A stretch of 23,342 nt of DNA from Clostridiaceae bacterium UBA6085 (GTDB lineage: Bacteria; Bacillota; Clostridia; Clostridiales; Clostridiaceae): assembly GCA_002428605.1 (NCBI GenBank), contig DIXH01000051.1, positions 1 to 23,342 of the forward strand. The letters are read 5' to 3'. The translations under genes were made by a program, and so were the position numbers. A model generated the notes under the pieces. It worked only from the letters and a program-made list of their open reading frames with translations. It made no database searches and was not told the DNA's origin. Every line of letters begins with the position of its first letter. Within the stretch, counting starts at the first letter, position 1. Positions 7,344-14,983 of the stretch are shown here, piece after piece.

Positions 7344-8300
7344 CTACTTCATTATCCCGATTTCACGGAAGTACTTCTCAGCACCCTTGTGGAATGGGAT
7401 GGATATTCCTTCAACTGCGTATGTCGTATCAAGCTCCTTGCCCTTCGCATGAGCTGATGCTATGGCATCCTTGTTCTCGAAGAGGGCCTTTGTCAGGTTG
7501 TAGACGGTAGTCTCATCCAGGCTGTCAGCTACTATGAGCGTCGCCTTAACAGCAAGAGTACTGGTAGCAACGTCGACACCCTTGTAGGTTCCTGCAGGTA
7601 TCTCGTATACGGTATAGAATGGATGCGCTGCCATAAGAGCTGCAGCCTTGTCAGCCTCAACATTCAGTATCGTGATCTCCTTGGTTGTAACAAGGTCCAT
7701 TATCGCTGTGGTAGGTGCTCCTGCAGTGCAGAAGAACGCATCTATCTTGTCATCCTTGAACGCATCAGCTGATGCCGAGAAGCTCAGGTTCTGCTTGCTT
7801 ATGTCATCAAAGGTTATGCCGTATGCTTCGAGTATCTGCTTCGCATTGAACTCGACTCCGCTTCCTGCATCTCCTACAGATACGCTCTTGCCCTTGAGGT
7901 CAGCGATGCTTGTGATTCCAGCTGAAGGGTCTGCAACTATCTGCACGACCTCAGCGTATATGGCAGCCATTGCCGAGAATCCCTTGACAGCGCCGTCCTT
8001 CTCGAAGAGGTCTGTGCCATTGTAAGCATAGTCCATGACGTCGTTCTGGACTATGGCCATTTCGACTTCCTTGGCAGCTATCAGCTGTATGTTGGCCTTT
8101 GAAGCACCAGTAGACTGTATATTGAAGGATACCCCTGCCTTTTCACCGAGTATCTGCCCTGCCGCAGTACCGAATGCGTAGTAGGTTCCGGTATTTCCAC
8201 CAGTTGCAAGTCTTATCGAGGTCTCTTTCTTTCCGCAGGCTGACAGCAGCATTACCGCTGACATGGCGACTGCAAGAGTCAGTATTGACTTTCTTTTCAT
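7344..8300 (-). CDS. TAXI-family TRAP transporter substrate-binding lipoprotein
   Basis: The 318-residue protein begins with a lipoprotein signal peptide with lipobox LSAC (C22), then the TAXI-family pattern: IRLATGGNTGTYYAFGTAAGQIL (start near residue 29), IQSTGASKANIQLIAAKEVEMAIVQND near 61-87, and a conserved DLKGKSVSVGDAGSGVEFNAKQIL region near 133-156. It should capture the ligand at the cell surface and hand it to the fused permease. Related proteins bind glutamate, 2-oxoglutarate or other dicarboxylates, but the ligand here is unknown. GGGAGGG lies eight bases before the ATG, and a near-perfect promoter stands at 8353-8381. Confidence 0.93.
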   Translation of the reverse strand: MKRKSILTLAVAMSAVMLLSACGKKETSIRLATGGNTGTYYAFGTAAGQILGEKAGVSFNIQSTGASKANIQLIAAKEVEMAIVQNDVMDYAYNGTDLFEKDGAVKGFSAMAAIYAEVVQIVADPSAGITSIADLKGKSVSVGDAGSGVEFNAKQILEAYGITFDDISKQNLSFSASADAFKDDKIDAFFCTAGAPTTAIMDLVTTKEITILNVEADKAAALMAAHPFYTVYEIPAGTYKGVDVATSTLAVKATLIVADSLDETTVYNLTKALFENKDAIASAHAKGKELDTTYAVEGISIPFHKGAEKYFREIGIMK

Positions 8301-8352
8301 TATTCGTACCCTCCCGTATGATAGATGATGATTATGGATAAATATTAAGTGA

Positions 8353-8381
8353 ATTGTATATTATGCACACTCGCATGTCAA
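8353..8381 (-). promoter_or_regulatory. SigA-type promoter of the TAXI-TRAP operon
   Basis: On the minus strand TTGACA (8376-8381) and TACAAT (8353-8358) are separated by 17 bp, about 50 bp before the binding-protein start. This is one of the best promoters in the window. Confidence 0.75.
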
Positions 8382-8389
8382 TACTGACA
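8376..8389. promoter_or_regulatory. TGTCA-N4-TGACA inverted repeat over the TRAP -35 box
   Basis: The perfect 5-4-5 inverted repeat TGTCAATACTGACA contains the -35 hexamer of the TRAP promoter and extends upstream of it. Its size and spacing fit a dimeric regulator site; which regulator is not known. Confidence 0.4.
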
Positions 8390-8465
8390 CGCAGTCCCTG
8401 CAGCGAAAAATGAAAGATTTAAAATGTAATCCTGCATCATTTTCTAATATGACATTAAATTCATG

Positions 8466-8993
8466 TCATGCGAAGACCAGCCCCATAACAGCTGCAGATG
8501 CAATTATGACAGGGACCCCCGGCTTCCATCTGAAAATTACGAATGATTCCACAAGACCTATTGCTATTCCGGTCCATATGGGCTCGCTTCCTGCAAAGTA
8601 GCTTTCACGTCCCAGGGAAACCATGGTGGCAAGTATCAGTCCCATACACACCGGCCTTACACCGGTCATTATCCTCTTGAGGATCAGATTGTCTCTGAAG
8701 GCTGAGAGGAATATCGCTGCAGCCATTGTAAGCGTGAGGCTGGGGACAAGCACTCCGAGGGTCGCGCTGAGGGCTCCGGGAATACCCGCCACACGCATTC
8801 CTGCAAAGGTGGCTGCGTTGATTCCGAGTGGCCCCGGCGTCATCTCGGCTATAGCCACGATATCTAGGACCTCAGTGGATGTCATCCATCCATTTATCGT
8901 CATCTCCGAGCTTATCAGAGGTATCATTGACAATCCTCCGAAGCTTGTGAAACCAATCTTTACAAATGCCGTGAAAAGGTCAAGAAGCACCAT
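8466..8993 (-). CDS. chromate transporter-type protein, second half
   Basis: This protein of about 175 residues is a half-size member of the CHR (ChrA) family, with the N-terminal signature KIGFTSFGGLSMIPLI, TPGPLGINAATFAGMR, and several hydrophobic helices. Half-size CHR proteins occur as adjacent pairs that work together, exporting chromate where tested; many in anaerobes have untested substrates. I start it at the ATG at 8993 (GGGAGG eight bases upstream) rather than the GTG at 9002, which is too close to that site. It overlaps the end of its partner gene by 14 bp, so the two are coupled. Confidence 0.85.
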   Translation of the reverse strand: MVLLDLFTAFVKIGFTSFGGLSMIPLISSEMTINGWMTSTEVLDIVAIAEMTPGPLGINAATFAGMRVAGIPGALSATLGVLVPSLTLTMAAAIFLSAFRDNLILKRIMTGVRPVCMGLILATMVSLGRESYFAGSEPIWTGIAIGLVESFVIFRWKPGVPVIIASAAVMGLVFA

Positions 8994-9543
8994 TGTCCCC
9001 ACCTCCCTTTATAGCGAGTCCCGCAGCGGCCCCTGCAACGACCACCCATATGTTTGAGATATCAGTGAAGAGACCAAGAAGGACTGCCGCTCCCGCAATG
9101 ACCCATCCGGCAGTATCCTTAAGGGATGCCTTCCTAAGCGCCAGTGCCGCTGAACCGATTATAGGGACGACTGCAGCCCTTATCCCAATGAATGCACTTG
9201 CCATGTAGGGAGTATCCCTCAGCTTGTCATAGAAAAGCGTCACGACAGACAGGATCACTATTGAAGGAAGGCTGACCCCAATTGCCGCTGCTGTGCCGCA
9301 CACCGCACCTCCCATCCTGTATCCGAAGATCACGCTTATATTTGTTATCATGATTCCAGGCAGCGACCTGCCCACCGAGGCTATGTCCATAAGCTCCTCG
9401 TTTGTAAGCCACTGCCTCTTTTCCACGAATTCCTTCTGCATCTGTGCAAGGATAGACCAGCCTCCGCCGAAGGTGAATGCTCCGATCCTTACGAAGAACA
9501 GGAATATCATAGCCGCTTTCCTTAAATTACTTCTTTCTTCCAT
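8980..9543 (-). CDS. chromate transporter-type protein, first half
   Basis: The 187-residue protein is the other half of the CHR pair. It shows the paired signature FFVRIGAFTFGGGWSILAQM near residues 15-34, ASVGRSLPGIMITNISVIFGYRMGG near 50-74, and about five to six hydrophobic helices. AAGGT sits five bases before the ATG at 9543. The gene lies downstream of tryptophanase but is separated by a hairpin, so it may have its own promoter. The chromate name is from the family; nothing in the window shows metal resistance. Confidence 0.85.
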   Translation of the reverse strand: MEERSNLRKAAMIFLFFVRIGAFTFGGGWSILAQMQKEFVEKRQWLTNEELMDIASVGRSLPGIMITNISVIFGYRMGGAVCGTAAAIGVSLPSIVILSVVTLFYDKLRDTPYMASAFIGIRAAVVPIIGSAALALRKASLKDTAGWVIAGAAVLLGLFTDISNIWVVVAGAAAGLAIKGGGDNGAS

Positions 9544-9630
9544 CTCTTACCTTCCTTCATCCCTATTTATATCATTGTAGCAAATGCCATGTATTTTTTG
9601 TGAACATAAGCAAAAATAAGCATGGAAATA

Positions 9631-9652
9631 CCGGCAGAACAGTTTCTGCCGG
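9631..9652 (-). terminator. terminator of tnaA
   Basis: Perfect 9-bp arms CCGGCAGAA (9631-9639) and TTCTGCCGG (9644-9652) enclose a 4-base loop directly after the tnaA stop. The following minus-strand sequence is only moderately T-rich (TATTTCC). Confidence 0.65.
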
Positions 9653-9661
9653 CAATAAATA

Positions 9662-11044
9662 CTACCCTATCGGTTCCAGTCTTGCAGTGAAATGCCTGAG
9701 CACATCCGGCTCCCAGGTTATCCTGTAGCCCCTGAGCTTGTCAGACCTTTTCTTTATTTCTGCCAGAGCATCTGCCACAACATCAAGATGTGACTGGGTG
9801 TATACCCTCCGGGGTATCGCAAGCCTTGTGAACTCGAATTTCGACTTCAGCTGCTCCCTGGTGTCAGGATCCCTTCCAAGCATGAAGGACCCGATGTCGC
9901 AGGCCCTTATTCCGGCTTCCTTGTATAGCTCGATCGCAAGAGCCTGTGCCGGAAACTCATTGTAGGGAATGTGCGGCAGGAGCTTTCCGGCATCCACGAA
10001 TATGGCATGCCCTCCGGCAGGAGACTGGAATGGGATCCCCGCCTCCTTAAGCCTTTCGCCAAGATACCTTGACTGTCCTATCCTGTACCTGAGGTAATCA
10101 AGGTCTATACCTTCCTTCAGGCCAATGGCCATGGCCTCAAGGTCCCTTCCCGCAAGTCCGCCATAGGATATGAAGCCTTCGGAGGGTATCGTCGCCGCCT
10201 TCACCTTCTCGAATAGCTCCCTATCCTCCCTTACTCCTATGAGCCCGCCTATGTTCACGATGGCATCCTTCTTTGCCGACATGGTGAAAAGGTCGGCATA
10301 GGAGAAGCATTCCCTTACGATCTCTTCGATGGCGGCATCCTTGTATCCGGGCTCCCTTTCCTTTATGAAGAAGGCATTTTCAGCGAATCTAGCCGCGTCG
10401 ATCATGAATGGGATCCCGAATTCGCAGCAAATATGAGCTGTCTCCCTGATGTTCTCCATTGAAACGGGCTGTCCTCCTGCGCTGTTGTTGGTTATGGTCA
10501 TTATGACCACCCCCACCTTTTCCCTTCCGTGCTCTTCCACAAGAAGCCTGAGTCCATCGATATCCATGTTCCCCTTGAACGGTGCTTCGCTTGCCGTATC
10601 CTCGGCTTCAGCTACGACGCAGTCGATGGCCCTTCCACCGGCTATCTCCACATGCGCCCTCGTTGTGTCAAAGTGCATGTTTGCAATGGATATCTTTCCT
10701 TTGCCAAGAAGGATAGGCATCACCACCTTCTCCGCTGCCCTTCCCTGATGGACCGGCTGGAAATACCTGTAGCCGAAGACCTCAGAGCATGAATCCATCA
10801 GGCTGTAATAGCTCCTTGCACCCGAGTAGGATTCGTCACCCATCATCATCCCGGCCCACTGCCTTGCGCTCATGGCTCCGGTACCACTGTCAGTAAGAAG
10901 GTCTATGTAGACATCCTCCGCCCTGAGATTGAACACATTGAAGCCTGCCTCTTGTATTCTTGCAAGCCTTTCTTCTTCCGAAAGGACCCTTATTGGTTCT
11001 ACCATCTTGATCCTGAACGGTTCTGCGAAGTAACCAGAGTTCAT
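9662..11044 (-). CDS. tnaA: tryptophanase (tryptophan indole-lyase)
   Basis: The 460-residue PLP enzyme belongs to the tryptophanase/tyrosine phenol-lyase family. It should cleave tryptophan to indole, pyruvate and ammonia. The PLP lysine is in SAKKD (K258/K259); the conserved tyrosine is Y73 in GDESYSGARSYY. Residues that separate the two activities favour tryptophanase: D126 in HFDTTR where tyrosine phenol-lyase has threonine, Ile in CDIGSFMLGRDP where it has arginine, and H451 in LRHFTARL where it has phenylalanine. AAGGAGG lies six bases before the ATG. It is monocistronic, closed by a hairpin, and preceded by candidate promoters. I see no tnaC-like leader peptide with a tryptophan codon. 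The specificity call rests on my recall of the E. coli and Citrobacter sequences. Confidence 0.93.
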   Translation of the reverse strand: MNSGYFAEPFRIKMVEPIRVLSEEERLARIQEAGFNVFNLRAEDVYIDLLTDSGTGAMSARQWAGMMMGDESYSGARSYYSLMDSCSEVFGYRYFQPVHQGRAAEKVVMPILLGKGKISIANMHFDTTRAHVEIAGGRAIDCVVAEAEDTASEAPFKGNMDIDGLRLLVEEHGREKVGVVIMTITNNSAGGQPVSMENIRETAHICCEFGIPFMIDAARFAENAFFIKEREPGYKDAAIEEIVRECFSYADLFTMSAKKDAIVNIGGLIGVREDRELFEKVKAATIPSEGFISYGGLAGRDLEAMAIGLKEGIDLDYLRYRIGQSRYLGERLKEAGIPFQSPAGGHAIFVDAGKLLPHIPYNEFPAQALAIELYKEAGIRACDIGSFMLGRDPDTREQLKSKFEFTRLAIPRRVYTQSHLDVVADALAEIKKRSDKLRGYRITWEPDVLRHFTARLEPIG

Positions 11045-11095
11045 AAAATTCCTCCTTGACCGCCAAAAGCTGCGGTATCCTTATATCCAATATTC

Positions 11096-11124
11096 AGGTT
11101 ATCACCAACGCAATCTTCTGTCAA
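11096..11124 (-). promoter_or_regulatory. candidate tnaA promoter
   Basis: On the minus strand TTGACA (11119-11124) is followed after 17 bp by TAACCT (11096-11101) with a TG in the extended -10 position. A second overlapping candidate, TTGGTG (11103-11108) with TATAAG (11080-11085), also at 17 bp, cannot be excluded. Confidence 0.5.
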
Positions 11125-11218
11125 AACGTTTACAGGGTGAAATTATGCATTATGAACTGATATTCCAGCAGCCTGAATGATTTTTAGTAATTTTCAGTTC
11201 TTTGAAAACCTATTCAGG

Positions 11219-11227
11219 TGTTATACT
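11219..11227 (+). promoter_or_regulatory. extended -10 promoter of the HAD phosphatase gene
   Basis: TGTTATACT is an extended -10 element 28 bp before the start codon at 11256. No good -35 at the normal distance is visible. Confidence 0.5.
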
Positions 11228-11255
11228 GAGGTCAACAAAGTTCAGGAGGAAGTTT

Positions 11256-12128
11256 ATGAGATTATTTGTTACAGATCTTGACGGAACATTGCTGGACTCG
11301 GAACACAGGTCAACAGAATTCGGGATCGAGGCACTCAGGAAGGCAGTTGATGCTGGTATTGAAGTGTGCATCGCATCAGGCAGGTCGTATGCTGACATAA
11401 TGGGAAAAATCAGCGGTTTTGGTATCTCTCCTTATGTCATTTCCAGCAATGGAGCCAGCCTTCATGACAAGGACGGGAAAAAGCTTATGACAACCTCCAT
11501 ACCGATAGGTGAGGCAGCTGCAGCGATGAAGTATCTGGAGGACCATAGCCTGGAGTTTGAAGCATCAACTGATGAGTACACTTACGTGACAAAGGGAAGC
11601 ATAGATCTGCTCAAGCAGGAGCTCGAGGATCTCGGCAAGGATTCAGAGAAAAGGGAACAGCTCTACAAGGACGTTCTCGGACTGGTACTTTCACAGGGCA
11701 ACCTTAAGATTGTCCCGACTCTTGATGACATACTTGCAAGCATTGACCATGCGAACACAATATCAAGCATCAGCGCATACAAGCACAAGATAAGAAGCGG
11801 CATGGACCATTTCTCAATGAACAAGAACCTTCTGACCTTCTCGTCATGGAAATACAATTTTGAGGTCACCTCCAGCAAAGCCTCCAAGGGGGAGGCACTG
11901 AAGCACCTTTGCGAGCTGAAGGGCATAAGCCTCGATGATGTGGCAGCCATAGGCGATAACTACAACGACACCTCAATGATCAGGATCGCAGGAATAAAAG
12001 GAGCCATGTCCAATGCAGTGGACCAGCTTCTGAAGATCGCAGACTATATAAGCGACGACAATGACCACGAAGGTGCCGCAAAATTCCTCCTTGCTATAAT
12101 GGATGGAAAGGTAAGCAGGAAAGCCTGA
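11256..12128 (+). CDS. Cof-type HAD-IIB hydrolase (sugar or nucleotide phosphatase)
   Basis: The 290-residue protein has the HAD catalytic motif DLDGTLLD at residues 7-14, SGRSYADI with the family SGR, and the C-terminal motif GDNYNDTSMI (about 233-242) that binds magnesium. The cap between them is of the Cof/HAD-IIB type, so the expected activity is dephosphorylation of a small phosphometabolite such as a sugar phosphate or flavin nucleotide. The frame is open from further upstream, but AGGAGGA five bases before the ATG at 11256, and the DLDGT motif right after it, fix the start. It is a single-gene unit divergent from tnaA and ends at a bidirectional hairpin. Substrates of this family cannot be read from sequence. 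Confidence 0.9.
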   Translation: MRLFVTDLDGTLLDSEHRSTEFGIEALRKAVDAGIEVCIASGRSYADIMGKISGFGISPYVISSNGASLHDKDGKKLMTTSIPIGEAAAAMKYLEDHSLEFEASTDEYTYVTKGSIDLLKQELEDLGKDSEKREQLYKDVLGLVLSQGNLKIVPTLDDILASIDHANTISSISAYKHKIRSGMDHFSMNKNLLTFSSWKYNFEVTSSKASKGEALKHLCELKGISLDDVAAIGDNYNDTSMIRIAGIKGAMSNAVDQLLKIADYISDDNDHEGAAKFLLAIMDGKVSRKA

Positions 12129-12153
12129 AGTACAAAAATGCCAGATAATGTCG

Positions 12154-12177
12154 AAGGACCCGGATCTCCGGGTCCTT
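12154..12177. terminator. bidirectional terminator between HAD and ABC permease genes
   Basis: Arms AAGGACCCGGA (12154-12164) and TCCGGGTCCTT (12167-12177) are perfect complements; in practice the inner pair opens to leave a 4-base loop. A short T-run follows on the plus strand. It separates the convergent HAD and osmoprotectant operons. Confidence 0.75.
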
Positions 12178-12903
12178 TCAATTATAGCTAAGCTTCTTTT
12201 CAATTTCCTTCATCACCAGGTCAGCGATCACAGCCATAAGGGATACCGGTATCGCGCCTTCCAGTATCAGGACCGGATCGAATGCCTTGACTCCGTTTAC
12301 CACAAGTACTCCGAGCCCTCCGGCTCCCACAGCTGCAGCAAGGGTTGCCGCGCTTATGTTGATGACAAGTGATGTCCGGATACCGGCAAGGATCACGTTG
12401 GCTGCAAGCGGCAGCCTTATCTTCGTGAATATCCTTCTGTCCTCCATTCCCATGCCCCTTGCAGCCTCTATACAATCCGGGTCCACTCCCGTGAGTCCGG
12501 CATAGGTGTTGTAGACGATGGGCATGAGTGCGTATATGACGAGAGCTATGAGCGCGCCTTCAGAGCCATAGCCTACTACCGGTACCACCAGGGCAAGAAG
12601 GGCCGCTGACGGGAATGCCTGTCCCAGGCTTATTATTTCCTCGAATGCATCCCTGTACTCCCTGCCGTACCCTGAGCTTATGAATATCCCCAGGGCAAGC
12701 CCCAGTGCCACTGCAATTATACCTGAGATGACCACCATGTTCAGGTGCTGTGTGAAAAGCACCAGGAGAGGTGTCCTTGAGCCGGTCTGTGTCTTTGTGT
12801 CAAAGATATCGTACATGAAGATCTCGAATTCTCTGGAGAATATGAGCATGACCACAAGTACTGCTGTAAGGGCTGCAACCGGGAGAATGCTCTTCAGCTT
12901 CAT
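12178..12903 (-). CDS. osmoprotectant ABC transporter permease (YehW-like)
   Basis: The 241-residue membrane protein has about five to six helices and the ABC permease EAA loop EAARGMG near residues 146-152 followed by KIRLPLA. SLGQAFPSAALLALVVPVVGYGSEG near 92-116 is typical of the betaine/carnitine/choline permeases. Its length matches E. coli YehW (243). Its ATG overlaps the stop of the ATPase gene (ATGA), so the two are coupled. With the neighbouring permease, ATPase and binding lipoprotein it forms one importer; this gene is last in the operon. Confidence 0.9.
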   Translation of the reverse strand: MKLKSILPVAALTAVLVVMLIFSREFEIFMYDIFDTKTQTGSRTPLLVLFTQHLNMVVISGIIAVALGLALGIFISSGYGREYRDAFEEIISLGQAFPSAALLALVVPVVGYGSEGALIALVIYALMPIVYNTYAGLTGVDPDCIEAARGMGMEDRRIFTKIRLPLAANVILAGIRTSLVINISAATLAAAVGAGGLGVLVVNGVKAFDPVLILEGAIPVSLMAVIADLVMKEIEKKLSYN

Positions 12904-13820
12904 GATCCTTCTCTCCTCAGGGCATCCAGTATAGATGAAAGCGCGATGCTTCCCTTTCCTACAGGAATCCTTTCCCTGCCCTCAAGTATCATCGAAGCGA
13001 GGGCCTCCTTCAGGCTTGAGTCCGCCTGAAGCGGCGACCCCTGCGAAGGCACAGCGTCGGCATAATCAGCTGCCCTGTATCTTGAAAGAAGCTTCAGCGC
13101 ACCTTCAGCTCCGAAGAAGCTCTCAACGAAATCATCGCTGGGTGTAAGGACTATCTCCTCTGGCGTTCCGATCTGCACTACCTTCCCCTGCCTCATGATG
13201 CATATCCTGTCACCAAGAAGCATGGCCTCCTCAACATCGTGAGTCACAAAAACCACTGTCTTATGGAGCTTCCTCTGAATCTGGGAGAATTCCTTCTGGA
13301 GCCTCAGCCTGTTTATGGGGTCCACTGCCCCAAAGGGTTCATCCATAAGCACTATGTCAGGATCGGAAGCAAGTGCCCTTGCGACTCCAACCCTCTGTGC
13401 TTCCCCTCCGGAGAGCTCCCTTGGGTACTTTTTCGAATACCTGTCATTGTCAAGTCCTACAAGGTCAAGCATCTCCCTAACACGTTCATCGATCCTTTCC
13501 TGCTCCCACCCGAGTATTGACGGAACCGTCGCAATATTCCTATCCACCCTCATATGAGGGAAAAGCCCAGTGTTCTGTATGACATAGCCGATCCCACGCC
13601 TTAGCTCTTCGCCCTTGACTGAATCCACGTTCCTGCCCTTTACCTCTATGGTACCTGAAGTCCTCTCCACCATCCTGTTTATGAGCCTCAGCGTCGTTGA
13701 TTTTCCGCAGCCTGAGGGTCCAAGGATGACCAGGATCTCTCCCTTCTCCACAGTGAAGGTAACGTCATCGCAGGCCCTGAAGCCATCATAATCCTTTGTC
13801 ACATGTTCCAGCCTGATCAT
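12900..13820 (-). CDS. osmoprotectant ABC transporter ATPase (YehX/OpuCA-like)
   Basis: The 306-residue protein has Walker A GPSGCGKST at 34-42, the Q-loop glutamine in VIQNTG near 82, the signature ELSGGEAQR at 135-143, Walker B IVLMDEPF at 156-163 and the switch VTHD at 192-195. The sequence GDRICIMRQGKVVQIGTPEEI fits the quaternary-amine (QAT) group. The last 65 residues resemble at most a partial CBS region rather than the full CBS pair of OpuA/OpuCA, as in E. coli YehX (308 residues). Both of its ends overlap neighbours by ATGA. It energises the importer from the cytoplasm. Confidence 0.93.
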   Translation of the reverse strand: MIRLEHVTKDYDGFRACDDVTFTVEKGEILVILGPSGCGKSTTLRLINRMVERTSGTIEVKGRNVDSVKGEELRRGIGYVIQNTGLFPHMRVDRNIATVPSILGWEQERIDERVREMLDLVGLDNDRYSKKYPRELSGGEAQRVGVARALASDPDIVLMDEPFGAVDPINRLRLQKEFSQIQRKLHKTVVFVTHDVEEAMLLGDRICIMRQGKVVQIGTPEEIVLTPSDDFVESFFGAEGALKLLSRYRAADYADAVPSQGSPLQADSSLKEALASMILEGRERIPVGKGSIALSSILDALRREGS

Positions 13821-14980
13821 ACGGCACCTCCTATCTCAAGTCTTTTTACCGCCGCCTTCATAAGAGTGTCTCCTGCAAGCGTCATAAGGACTATTGGTAT
13901 CACTCCAAGCAGCACCAGGTCGCTCGAGGCTTCTGCAAGGCCCAGGAAAACAAAGCTTCCAAGTCCGCCGCCTCCGACAAGGCCAGCGAGTACTGCACCA
14001 CCTATTGCCTGGACAAGCGCAACCCTTATCCCTGCAAATATTACGGGAAAAGCCAACGGGAGCTCGATCTTCCATAGCACCCTGCCCTTTCCCATTCCCA
14101 TTCCTTCTGCAGCCTCAACCACTCCGATGTCGACATTCCTGAACCCAGCCAGGGTATTCCGCGCGATCGGCAGAAGCCCGTAAAGGGTAAGCGCTATGAA
14201 TGCCGGTGCCCAGCCTATGCCGCTCACTCCAATCACCCTGAAGATCCCTATGCTTCCGAGATAACCGAGCGGCACCATCAGTATCCCGAACAGTGACAGT
14301 GAGGGTATTGTCTCGAAGAAGGCCATGGGTGTCATTATCCTTCCCTCAAGTCCCGGCTTCTTGTATGCAAGGTATCCGAACGGCATTGCAATAAGCGCGG
14401 CAGCCAGTGTGGACCCAAAGGAAAGGAACAGGTGTGTCTGCAGGTTTCCGGCAAACTGTGATTTCTTCACCTGATATTCCTTCATGATGGAAAGGTCGGT
14501 CAAGCCTCCGGATGCAACCGCAAAAACTGCGGAGGCTGCCGCGATGATAACCATGGCATACTTAAGCGCACTGTTTCCTTTAAGCCTTCTCAGTGATGTC
14601 CCCAGTATGATGTACAGGCAGAGAAGGGTTAAGTACCATCCGGGAGCTATGCTTATCCTTGGAGACGTACCTGAAGGCAGGGCTTCAGAAGCCATAGGAC
14701 CGACAGAAAGAAGCAGCGCCGCAATTCCTGCGGAAGCTGCCATCCCTGATATAATATGTCTTTTTCTTCCATCCCTCTGAACAGATGAGACTATTATTAC
14801 CGCAAAGACCAGAACGAGCATACCTGCATATAAGCCAAGGAATTCGAATGCTCCGAGTCCCACGCCGCTTAGTATCCTGTTTGGTTTCGCCACAGAAAAG
14901 TCAAGTAAAAATATTGAAGCGAGGCCTGCTGCCGCAAAAAGCAGCAGCGTGCCCTCAGGTTTCCTTACCAAATGAACCAC
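13817..14980 (-). CDS. osmoprotectant ABC transporter large permease (YehY-like)
   Basis: At 387 residues this permease is much longer than its partner. The N-terminal 160 residues hold four or so extra helices, and the C-terminal half is a regular permease domain with FFETIPSLSLFGILMVPLGYLG near 221-242 and the EAA motif EAAEGMG near 289-295. E. coli YehY has the same two-part plan and length (385). The first codon is a GTG at 14980 with a weak TAGG just upstream; a TTG at codon 4, with GGTGG before it, is an alternative. It begins three bases after the binding-protein stop. Confidence 0.9.
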   Translation of the reverse strand: MVHLVRKPEGTLLLFAAAGLASIFLLDFSVAKPNRILSGVGLGAFEFLGLYAGMLVLVFAVIIVSSVQRDGRKRHIISGMAASAGIAALLLSVGPMASEALPSGTSPRISIAPGWYLTLLCLYIILGTSLRRLKGNSALKYAMVIIAAASAVFAVASGGLTDLSIMKEYQVKKSQFAGNLQTHLFLSFGSTLAAALIAMPFGYLAYKKPGLEGRIMTPMAFFETIPSLSLFGILMVPLGYLGSIGIFRVIGVSGIGWAPAFIALTLYGLLPIARNTLAGFRNVDIGVVEAAEGMGMGKGRVLWKIELPLAFPVIFAGIRVALVQAIGGAVLAGLVGGGGLGSFVFLGLAEASSDLVLLGVIPIVLMTLAGDTLMKAAVKRLEIGGAV

Positions 14981-14983
14981 CGC

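Noticed and set aside
8449..8469. Hairpin at the end of the second chromate transporter gene as a terminator
   Set aside because: The 7-bp arms are A+T-rich and overlap the stop codon, and no T-run follows on the minus strand.
9662..11044. Tyrosine phenol-lyase instead of tryptophanase
   Set aside because: The threonine, arginine and phenylalanine that mark tyrosine phenol-lyase are aspartate, isoleucine and histidine here, as in tryptophanases.
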